From Akkermansiaceae bacterium (GTDB lineage: Bacteria; Verrucomicrobiota; Verrucomicrobiia; Verrucomicrobiales; Akkermansiaceae), in contig CAIYYV010000001.1 of assembly GCA_903930425.1 (NCBI GenBank), forward strand, positions 1-33,728: 33,728 bases of DNA, read 5' to 3'. Made by a program: the position numbers and the translations under genes. Positions within the stretch are counted from its first letter, which is position 1; each line of letters begins with the position of its first letter. Shown here one piece after another: positions 19,286 through 26,866 of this stretch. The notes beneath the pieces were generated by a model. It saw only the letters and a list, made by a program, of their open reading frames with translations. It was not told where the DNA came from and made no database searches.

Positions 19286-20235
19286 GGCGGTGGTTCTAAT
19301 AGACGTGCAACCCGCAGTTTGGCACTGCGGGCTCTCGGGTTCAGGGTGGTTTCTTCAGCGGTAGGTATCAGGGCCTTGCGGGCAAGCAGTTCAAATTGAA
19401 AATCCGGATTCGGCCGGGGCTCGGGCCACCCAGGGTCATCCACAAAACCCGTCGACCGATGCTTGAGAAATCGTTTGACCAAACGGTCCTCAAGACTGTG
19501 AAACGTGATGACCAACAACCGCCCTCCCGGCTTCAGCACCTTTGGCGCGGCGGCTAGCGCCGAAGCAAGCGATTCTAACTCCTCATTCACCGCCATCCGA
19601 ATGGCTTGAAAGGCACGGGTCGCCGGATGCGTCCGACCATGACGCGGCACCGCTTGCTCAATGCAGGCCGCCAATTCCAAAGTGGTTTCTAACGGCCGAA
19701 CGGCCCGCTGCTTCACGAGCGCCGCCGCAATCCGGCGGGCCTTCGGCTCTTCTCCCAATTCAAAAAGAATCCGCACGAGTGCGGCCTCATCCCATTGGTT
19801 CACCACCTCCGCAGCCGTGTGCGGGCTTGACGGACCCATGCGCATGTCCAGCGGCCCATCACGCATGAAGGAAAACCCGCGAACCGGGGAATCAAGCTGA
19901 CGGGATGAAACCCCGAGATCTAACAATAATCCATCCGCCCTTGCCCCATTTTGAATCTCGGGAATATCACACAACCGCGAAAAGTTTCCCTCCCATGTGG
20001 AAAATCGGTCGGCATATCCAGTAAGCCGCGTGCACGCATGCTCCAATGCCTCGGGATCACGATCAACCCCTAACACCCTCGCTCCTTCCTTGAGAAACCC
20101 CTCGCTGTGACCACCGCCGCCCAATGTACCATCGATAATGAACTTGCCCGACCCCGCATCCATCCATGCACGAACTTCCACCGGAAATACCGGAAGGTGA
20201 TAGATCGCTCCATCCGCCGTGCCACCGCAATCCAC
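19282..20235 (-). CDS. rsmH: 16S rRNA (cytosine1402-N4)-methyltransferase RsmH; ORF track extends to 20631 but the start is probably near GTG 20235
   Basis: YHLPVFPVEVRAWM...FIIDGTLGGGGHSEGFL, LLLDLGVSSRQLDSPVRGFSFMRDGPLDMRM, ATRAFQAIRMAVNEELE, LLVITFHSLEDRLVKRF. The track extension has low-complexity, repeat-containing sequence unlike RsmH. Confidence 0.93.
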   Translation of the reverse strand: MDCGGTADGAIYHLPVFPVEVRAWMDAGSGKFIIDGTLGGGGHSEGFLKEGARVLGVDRDPEALEHACTRLTGYADRFSTWEGNFSRLCDIPEIQNGARADGLLLDLGVSSRQLDSPVRGFSFMRDGPLDMRMGPSSPHTAAEVVNQWDEAALVRILFELGEEPKARRIAAALVKQRAVRPLETTLELAACIEQAVPRHGRTHPATRAFQAIRMAVNEELESLASALAAAPKVLKPGGRLLVITFHSLEDRLVKRFLKHRSTGFVDDPGWPEPRPNPDFQFELLARKALIPTAEETTLNPRARSAKLRVARLLEPPP

Positions 20236-20415
20236 GGTGGCCTGCGCCGACAACCAGCCGGAAGCGGCGCAGACACCCGTGGTACTCACCCGATGACGCA
20301 CCGTCCCGAGCGCGTCGTTCGGTTTTGCCGAGGATCTTCGCGAGGTCCGCGCGGACAACCAGCCGGAAGCCGCGCGAACCATCGTTTCAAGGCACCCAAG
20401 AAGTTCTGTCCCGAG
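20221..20415 (-). repeat. Tandem hairpin repeat region in the mraZ-rsmH leader (two strong units about 105 bp apart; a possible degenerate third near 20447-20514)
   Basis: Unit A 20242-20272 CTGCGCCG-ACAACCAGCCGGAAG-CGGCGCAG (8-bp stem). Unit B 20348-20376 CGCGCGG-ACAACCAGCCGGAAG-CCGCGCG (7-bp stem, extendable past one mismatch). Each is followed at the same +39 offset by GTCCCGAG (20303-20310 and 20408-20415). Abutting hairpin GCCACCG-CAATCCA-CGGTGGC at 20221-20241. Confidence 0.8.
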
Positions 20416-20669
20416 AGACTTCCATAGTGCGACAGAAAAATCACCCGGACACCGCGCCCACCAACCGGCCGATGCGATGCCAAGGTCCAATCGAAAAAAC
20501 GCACGACCCGCAGTCCAGGACCGCTCCATGCATCCATCAAACTCCAGCATCCGATCGAACATCGAAACAGGAGCCATCACCGCGTGTGAGCGGGCCGCTG
20601 GATAGGCTGCGGTGGATCGGGTGGGCCACATGGCTATTGTGGGGTGCGTGATAACTAAATGTTAGAATG

Positions 20670-21182
20670 TTAGAAAATGCCGAGCTCGTCATTGTCCGGC
20701 TCGCTGCTCTCAATGTTCAATGCGGCTTCAAAGTTCACTTTGCTCCAAATCTCAAAATAGATGCCCCGGCCGACCAGATACACTTCCGCCTCCGCCACGA
20801 TCCCGGCTTGCTCACTCAGATCTTTCGGAACCAACAGCTTGCCTTGCTCGTTCAGCGTGACCTCGCGACTCCGCATCGCCAAGCGACCCAGCATCTGACC
20901 CTTCTCCTTCGGCGTCATCGAACTCGCCTGAACCAATTCCACCTTCTCATTGTAGGCATCCTGACTCAGCACCTTCACCACCGGCATCTCATGCTCCTTC
21001 GAAAACAATAAAAACAACGACATGCCCGCCTCCGGACGCCACAAGGGCTGAATGGAAACCCGGAATTTCGGGTCCATCTTGCAGAGCTTGAAGCCCTTGT
21101 ATCGTTGGTCGGCTCGTTTCATCAATCTGGCTGACGGACGCATCAGCGTCGCTAAAGTGCACAGAAACACACTGGAGCACAA
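20670..21182 (-). CDS. mraZ: MraZ (AbrB-like dcw regulator); internal Met start near residues 14-21 is plausible
   Basis: MDPKFRVSIQPLWRPEAG...LFSKEHEMPVV..., REVTLNEQGKLLVPKDLSEQAGI; first gene of the dcw cluster. Confidence 0.85.
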   Translation of the reverse strand: MCSSVFLCTLATLMRPSARLMKRADQRYKGFKLCKMDPKFRVSIQPLWRPEAGMSLFLLFSKEHEMPVVKVLSQDAYNEKVELVQASSMTPKEKGQMLGRLAMRSREVTLNEQGKLLVPKDLSEQAGIVAEAEVYLVGRGIYFEIWSKVNFEAALNIESSEPDNDELGIF

Positions 21183-21359
21183 GAATAAACTGAGAAAAGA
21201 CGATAAAATTTTTCACCCTTGTAAATCAATGAGTTACACCACGAATAGGACGAAATTTTATGCTTTCTTGCGCTTGAAACCGACGATCCCGTGATATTTT
21301 TTAAAGTAAAAGCCCTCCATCTCAAAGCTTTTTCAATAAAATTGGCAACGCGGTGTATT

Positions 21360-21644
21360 TCAGAACCACTCTTGGAACATTGAGTGGAATTGGCCGCGCG
21401 ACTGGACATCAGACGCATTCGGAAAGACGCCAGACTCAACACAAAGCCAGGCCATCAGGATCTGTCCATGAACGGCGCAAGGAATGATGGGCCAAGTCCA
21501 TACCGCCACGAAACAATCGATATCTCCGATGTAAGGGGGAAGCCCGTGAAACGCCACCGCATAGCCACCGATTATTAGATACTCAACCGCATGTTTTTCG
21601 AGTAATTCGATAAACTCGCGAAAGTCTTGATTGAGCTTCTCCAT
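21360..21644 (-). pseudogene. Truncated nucleotidyltransferase-like (AbiEii/DUF6036-type) gene remnant
   Basis: N-terminus MEKLNQDFREFIELLEKHAVEYLIIGGYAVAFHGLPPYIGDIDCFVA is typical of the family (GGYAVAFHG...GDIDF); the sequence after it does not look like the family and the ORF is only 94 aa. Confidence 0.65.
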
Positions 21645-21714
21645 GCTTGTCTCCAGCCTGGGATGACCGGATTTCCAGATTGTGCAGGTCCCGTTGAACC
21701 GCTAGGAGTCGCGC

Positions 21715-22080
21715 ATGGATTTTGCAACATTGAGTCGCTGGGCGGATGAGGAACTCAAGAACCTGATTCAGGTGCTCCCGAAGGACGTGCAAGCGGCCGC
21801 CCGGAAACTGCCGGTTTCGATGGAAGAGAAACCCGGGCAGGGAGCGTTCGACGAGGAATTGGACGGCGATGAACTCGGCCTGTTCGAGGGGCCGTCGGCA
21901 ATGGAGGAATCGGACCCATCGGAGCTTTCGAGGATCCGGTTGTTTCTCAGCAACCTGTGGGATTGGGTCGAGGGGGACGAGCAGGATTATCGTGACGAGG
22001 TGGGCACCACGTTTTTGCATGAGCTCGGCCACTATCTCGGCTGGGACGAGGACGATGTGAATGAACGCGGGCTGGAATAA
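21715..22080 (+). CDS. Small zincin-like metallopeptidase (PF06262-type)
   Basis: C-terminal TTFLHELGHYLGWDEDDVNERGLE (HExxH plus the conserved G.DEDD...RGL tail). Confidence 0.88.
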   Translation: MDFATLSRWADEELKNLIQVLPKDVQAAARKLPVSMEEKPGQGAFDEELDGDELGLFEGPSAMEESDPSELSRIRLFLSNLWDWVEGDEQDYRDEVGTTFLHELGHYLGWDEDDVNERGLE

Positions 22081-22149
22081 GAGTGCAAAAATTGCTCTGG
22101 CAAAGACGCGTGAATCCATAGTAGATCGGATCCATCACCCACCCGCACC

Positions 22150-23217
22150 ATGGACATTCTCGGATTCATCAAAGGCGAACTGCTTGAAATCATCGAATTC
22201 AATGACGACTCGCGTGACACGCTCGCGTGGCGTTTTCCGGATAACGACAAGGCGATCAAGCACGGCGCCCAATTGATTGTGAGAGAGAGCCAGGCCGCGC
22301 AATTTGTATATCTCGGTCAATATGGGGATTGCTTTGCACCGGGCAAGCACTCGCTCGTCACGGACAACATCCCCGTGCTCAACCGCCTCAAGGGTTGGAA
22401 ATACGGTTTTGAATCGCCGTTCAAGGCGGATGTCTATTTCATCACCACACGCCTTTTCACCGGCAACAAATGGGGCACCGCCAATCCGGTCATGATGCGC
22501 GACAAGGACTTCGGCGTCGTCCGCTTGCGCGCCTTTGGCACTTTCGATTTCAAGATCACCGACCCACCGGTTTTCCTCAAGGAAGTTGCCGGCACGGACT
22601 CACACTTCCGCCTTGATGAATTCTCTGACGCGATGCGCTCGCGCATTATCAGCGTCTTCAGTGATGCCCTCGCTTCCTGCGGGGTGCCCGCGCTCGATGT
22701 CGCCTCGCGCTATTCCGAATTGGGCGATGCCCTGCTTCCGCTGATCAATCCGCAGGTGACCCCGAAATACGGCATCGAGATCACCAGTTTCCTCGTTGAG
22801 AATGTTTCCGTGCCGCCGGAAGTGGAGGCCTCTATCGACAAGCGTTCCAGCATGTCGGCTCTCGGAAACCTCAACGACTACGTGAAATTCCAGATGGGCG
22901 AGTCGATGACCCAAGGTGCAGCAGGCGGCACTTCGGCCGCCGCCATGCCCGCGCAAATGGCCATGGGCTTCGGCCTTGCACAGGAAATGGTCAAGTCGAT
23001 GCAGGCCGCGCCGGCATCATCCAGCGCCGCGCCTCCCCCCTCGGTGCCAACCGCCTCGATGCCGGATCTTCTCACTCCGGCCCAAGCCGCACAATCACTC
23101 GGCGTCACCGAAGCCGATGTGATCGCCTCGCTCGATGCAGGCGATTTAAAAGGCAAAAAAATCGGCAGCGCCTGGCGAATCACCCGAACCGCACTCGAGG
23201 CATTTCTCGCCGAATAG
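22150..23217 (+). CDS. SPFH-domain ('virion core protein'/YdjI-like) protein with C-terminal excisionase-type helix-turn-helix
   Basis: MDILGFIKGELLEIIEFNDDSRDTLAWRFPDNDKAIKHGAQLIVRESQAAQFVYLGQ...GTFDFKITDPPVFL; Ala/Pro-rich linker; LLTPAQAAQSLGVTEADVIASLDAGDLKGKKIGSAWRITRTALEAFLAE. Confidence 0.88.
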   Translation: MDILGFIKGELLEIIEFNDDSRDTLAWRFPDNDKAIKHGAQLIVRESQAAQFVYLGQYGDCFAPGKHSLVTDNIPVLNRLKGWKYGFESPFKADVYFITTRLFTGNKWGTANPVMMRDKDFGVVRLRAFGTFDFKITDPPVFLKEVAGTDSHFRLDEFSDAMRSRIISVFSDALASCGVPALDVASRYSELGDALLPLINPQVTPKYGIEITSFLVENVSVPPEVEASIDKRSSMSALGNLNDYVKFQMGESMTQGAAGGTSAAAMPAQMAMGFGLAQEMVKSMQAAPASSSAAPPPSVPTASMPDLLTPAQAAQSLGVTEADVIASLDAGDLKGKKIGSAWRITRTALEAFLAE

Positions 23218-23247
23218 TCCGAAGCCTGTTAGAATCGACATGCCGGA

Positions 23248-24291
23248 TCAATGAAACTTCTCATCTAACGGTTTGTCGGGTAGCACCCAATCCTGTGCTA
23301 AAACCCGGGTAATTTCGAATTGCCGTGAATCCGAGCCATCCACCCTGCGAATCTCGATCGTGGCCCGATTGATTTGTGCGCCGCCTACAAAGATCTGCTC
23401 CATGGCAAGCGCTTGGGGAGAGCCAGTTTTACAATATCCAAGCAGCTGGTGCGGATCATTGAGCAGCAGTTCCTTGGCTTCGGGGGAGCTAATGGCAAAG
23501 CAAATCCAGCTGCTGTCATTCTGAAACACCCCATTGAAGTAATAATCCTTGGCCACAAAAACCCTTCCTCGCATCTGATTCTCACGCCGATCCATAAAAT
23601 CCTTCCAGGAAGATTGGTGGGTTCTCGCAAAGGCTTCAAAATCCACCTTCCAGATGCCCTTGGCATCGGGCGTCAGAAAGGCCAACCGCTCATTGGGAGG
23701 AGACTTGTCCGCATACGTCACTAACACCCCTTCTAACGGCAAGCCGTCCACATCCATGCTGCTGAGCCAGTCGTATCGTTCCACTGCGCCGTCCTGGGTT
23801 TCACTGGCCACGATAAATGCCACCGAATCCGCAGGGCTTACACTACCCAGGCGAAAGAAATTTCCAACCTTTTCGGGATCGCGGTTAGCGAGTGCCTGTT
23901 TCACCAAATCAAGGGCGACTGCTTCACTGGGTGCGTCGAATTGAGAGACAATCCTGACCTGCGCCTCCGTATACCCCGCAGTCACCGAAGGAGTCGTGTT
24001 CTTGTGAAGGCGCAGCCAAACCATCATAAAACCGCCAATCACCGCCAAGGTTGTGAGAGTGAAGACCCACGACAGAATCCGGACCATCCGTTTTCGGTGT
24101 GCCTGCATCGCGGGAGTCAAAACTTCCCCGCGACGCGATTTTCTCGCACTGCCGGGCAATTCCACATCGCGCAGACGTGACATCCGACCCAACCCGATCG
24201 AATCGCCTGTCGTGCCCGCGTGGCGGGACACAATGCCGCGGCGTATTTTATCGGATTTCATAAAAAAGGTGGGATCGGTGAACTCAATCAA
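23248..24291 (-). CDS. Uncharacterised membrane-anchored protein, paralog of 24850..25914
   Basis: TM segment ILSWVFTLTTLAVIGGFMMVWL; shares NRDPEKVGNFFRLGSVSP / DWLSSMDVDGLPLEGV / RLAFLTPDAKGIWKVDFEAFART / LLGYCKTGSPQALAM / RATIEIRRV...SRQFEITRVLAQDWV with its paralog. Confidence 0.85.
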   Translation of the reverse strand: MIEFTDPTFFMKSDKIRRGIVSRHAGTTGDSIGLGRMSRLRDVELPGSARKSRRGEVLTPAMQAHRKRMVRILSWVFTLTTLAVIGGFMMVWLRLHKNTTPSVTAGYTEAQVRIVSQFDAPSEAVALDLVKQALANRDPEKVGNFFRLGSVSPADSVAFIVASETQDGAVERYDWLSSMDVDGLPLEGVLVTYADKSPPNERLAFLTPDAKGIWKVDFEAFARTHQSSWKDFMDRRENQMRGRVFVAKDYYFNGVFQNDSSWICFAISSPEAKELLLNDPHQLLGYCKTGSPQALAMEQIFVGGAQINRATIEIRRVDGSDSRQFEITRVLAQDWVLPDKPLDEKFH

Positions 24292-24791
24292 CGGGGGACC
24301 ATCGTGATGCGTAGACGGTCATAATGATCTTCTGGACGAAACAGCCAACCCGGTTGGCGATCCACCATCTCATAATCGGTGAGCATAAACTCCGAAAGAA
24401 ATTGGTTGCTGTTCGGTTCATAAACCTCCCGTCCCGTGTAATAGCCGTGAATGCGATACTCCGCATTCGCGTCAAAACCATAACTCTGACCGGGAGCTCC
24501 ACTTTCCGACATCCGATCCGGCGTGGACTTCTTTTCCTCGCGCATGATCACCAACTTCGCCCGGTTCCAAGATTCCCGAGGCTGCCTCAAATACCCCCAA
24601 AAACGCGTTTTTTCAACGAGGTATCTCCTTCCATAATAAAAATTCCCAGTCGGCTCCGCCGCAATCCTCGCATCCCGTTCCTCAGTCGTGGGCCCTCCTA
24701 AATTCCCCGACCCCAGCGACGAGGTGCCGCACTGGGTCAATACCGCAGAAACCCCGCACAAAACCACCACGTTCCATATCAATCTCAACAT
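24288..24791 (-). CDS. Putative lipoprotein between the two paralogs
   Basis: From internal Met: MLRLIWNVVVLCGVSAVLTQCGTSSLGSGN (lipobox-like L-T-Q-C). ORF track start is 24869. Stop overlaps the downstream start by 4 bp. Confidence 0.75.
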   Translation of the reverse strand: MLRLIWNVVVLCGVSAVLTQCGTSSLGSGNLGGPTTEERDARIAAEPTGNFYYGRRYLVEKTRFWGYLRQPRESWNRAKLVIMREEKKSTPDRMSESGAPGQSYGFDANAEYRIHGYYTGREVYEPNSNQFLSEFMLTDYEMVDRQPGWLFRPEDHYDRLRITMVPR

Positions 24792-24849
24792 GCTTCGAAA
24801 AATAGGCAAATCACCCACCTCCCGGCAAGCACCGAAGTCGGCACCTCCA

Positions 24850-25914
24850 TCATTGGAATTGTTGATCAAAGGGAACGGCGGACATCACCCAATCCTCGGC
24901 CAAAACTCTCGTGATCTCGAACTGCCGGGATGCCGCACCCTCGACCCGCCGAATTTCCAGAGTCGCCCGTTGCAACCTCCCGTTACCGGGCGTCATGCCC
25001 GCAAACCAATTGATCCGCGCCATGGCAACGGCCTGCGGCGAGCCCTTCCGGCAATAACCTAACAAGCCCGACTCAAGGTCGGGTGATGCCATTCCATAAC
25101 AGACCCATTTCCCTTCATCACTGAAAGGACCATTGTAATAATTGTCCTTCGCAAACAGGATGCGCACTACGCCTTGGTCAGCGCTCGTCTCGAACAACTC
25201 GCCCCACAAGGGATTCACCGTCCGCGCAAAGGCGTCAAAATCGATTTTCCATTGCCCGTTTTGATCGGGCGTCAAGAACGCCAGGCGATTGCGCCGCTTG
25301 CCTTCCTTCCGGGTGTTCACGACCACCCCGTCAAGCAACAGTCCATTCGCATCCATGCTGCTCCGCCAATCGCAACGCGTGATCGCACCATCCAGCTCCT
25401 TCATCCCGCTCAAAAACCTTACCACCACCTCGGGACTGGCCGATCCCATCCGGAAAAATTCAGCGACCTTGCCCGGGTCCCGGATCTTGAGCGCCTGCGT
25501 CACGCGAGCCATCGCCACCTCCTCCGTGGGCGACTCGAATCGGGGGACGGCACGTGCGCTCGGCTTGGCGGCCTGCGCGCTAGCAGCCAACTTGTTGCGA
25601 TTCATGCCGGATCGCAGCCAGATCCCCACCACCGCCGCAAGCACCCCTGCGGCGATCACTGCCAAGACTCCTGACCACAGAAAAACACGCAACCTCCCTC
25701 TCTTCTGCTCGCGGCTGCCACGACCCTGATCTCGGCGCTTTTTTTTCCAGCGACCACCCTTTTGAAGCCCCGTGCCTGGCAAACGCCCCAGACGCCCAAG
25801 ACTGGGCGCATCTCCCGCGGTCCGATCAATACGCTTGGCCCGAACCGCCCGCTGAATATCATGTGGATCCATGTTAGAAAAAAAACTTTTAGGTGACTGG
25901 ACAGCGAACTGCAA
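24850..25914 (-). CDS. Uncharacterised membrane-anchored protein, paralog of 23248..24291
   Basis: Basic N-terminus, TM VFLWSGVLAVIAAGVLAAVVGIWL, and the shared C-terminal domain (IRDPGKVAEFFRMGSASP...RLAFLTPDQNGQWKIDFDAFART...LLGYCRKGSPQAVAM...RATLEIRRV...SRQFEITRVLAEDWV). Confidence 0.85.
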   Translation of the reverse strand: MQFAVQSPKSFFSNMDPHDIQRAVRAKRIDRTAGDAPSLGRLGRLPGTGLQKGGRWKKKRRDQGRGSREQKRGRLRVFLWSGVLAVIAAGVLAAVVGIWLRSGMNRNKLAASAQAAKPSARAVPRFESPTEEVAMARVTQALKIRDPGKVAEFFRMGSASPEVVVRFLSGMKELDGAITRCDWRSSMDANGLLLDGVVVNTRKEGKRRNRLAFLTPDQNGQWKIDFDAFARTVNPLWGELFETSADQGVVRILFAKDNYYNGPFSDEGKWVCYGMASPDLESGLLGYCRKGSPQAVAMARINWFAGMTPGNGRLQRATLEIRRVEGAASRQFEITRVLAEDWVMSAVPFDQQFQ

Positions 25915-25979
25915 GCCGGAATCGCGACAGTGCGGATTCCCCGCTTGGCACTACAGGGCAAACCGGTGATCATACCGCC

Positions 25980-26834
25980 ATGTCACGTATCCTGATCACC
26001 CTGGGAGACCCCGCCGGCATCGGCCCGGAAGTCATCGACCGTGCCCTCGCATCCGGGCTCTTGCCCCACGGCTTCGAATTCGTCGTCCTCGGCGATCGAC
26101 AGGCCGGCACTCCGGGCAAACCGACCCAACGGTCGGCCGCCGCCGCCCTCGCCGCCCTCGACCAGTCGGTCGAAGAACTCACACACGGCACCGCCGCCGC
26201 CGTGGTCACCGGCCCCGTGTGCAAGGCCGGCCTCCAGTCTAACGGCTTCCCGTTTCCCGGCCAAACCGAGTATTTCGCACACGCCTTCGGCGTCGACAAG
26301 TTCAGTATGCTGCTCACGGGCAACACGCTCACCGTCGGATTGGTCACCATTCACGAATCGCTCGCGAATGTTCCCGCATGGCTCACTGCCGACCTGATCT
26401 ATCAGACCGGGTCGCTCACTGCCGGATTTTTGAAGAGATGCGGAAACCTGAACCCACGCATTGCCGTGGCGGGACTCAACCCACACGCCGGCGAAAACGG
26501 GGCCTTCGGCGACGAGGAAACCCGCGTGATTTTGCCGGCCATTCAACGCCTGAACGCAAGCGGGTCCGGAGTGTTCAGTGGCCCGGAGGTTCCTGACGCA
26601 GTCTTTCGCGCAGCGGCACACGGGCAGTTTGACGCGGTCTTGGCCATGTATCATGATCAGGGATTGATCCCCCTCAAACTGCTGGACTTTGACAATGCCG
26701 TGAATGTCACACTCGGACTTCCCGTCCCGCGCACCAGCCCGGACCACGGCACCGCCTTTTCCATCGCCGGCAAACACCAGGCGGACCCCTCGTCCATGAT
26801 TGCCGCCATCCGCCTGGCCTGCCGCCTCGCCTGA
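25980..26834 (+). CDS. pdxA: 4-hydroxythreonine-4-phosphate dehydrogenase
   Basis: MSRILITLGDPAGIGPEVIDRAL; AVVTGPVCKAGLQSNGFPFPGQTEYFA; LNPHAGENGAFGDEE; AMYHDQGLIPLKLLDFDNAVNVTLGLPVPRTSPDHGTAF. Confidence 0.96.
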   Translation: MSRILITLGDPAGIGPEVIDRALASGLLPHGFEFVVLGDRQAGTPGKPTQRSAAAALAALDQSVEELTHGTAAAVVTGPVCKAGLQSNGFPFPGQTEYFAHAFGVDKFSMLLTGNTLTVGLVTIHESLANVPAWLTADLIYQTGSLTAGFLKRCGNLNPRIAVAGLNPHAGENGAFGDEETRVILPAIQRLNASGSGVFSGPEVPDAVFRAAAHGQFDAVLAMYHDQGLIPLKLLDFDNAVNVTLGLPVPRTSPDHGTAFSIAGKHQADPSSMIAAIRLACRLA

Positions 26835-26866
26835 TGGTTTTTACACCTTGCCGGCCCGCTAAGTCT

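Noticed and set aside
20236-20631. N-terminal ~130-aa extension of the RsmH ORF as a new domain
   Set aside because: Composition and repeated AASGWLSA peptides are explained by the tandem hairpin DNA; RsmH homology begins at about YHLPVFPVEV. Kept as a repeat/leader finding instead.
25920-25945. Short inverted repeat GGAATC...GATTCC upstream of pdxA
   Set aside because: Only 6 bp arms with no second copy; not supportable as an operator.
25983-26777. 264-aa minus-strand ORF opposite pdxA
   Set aside because: Shadow frame of a clear pdxA gene.
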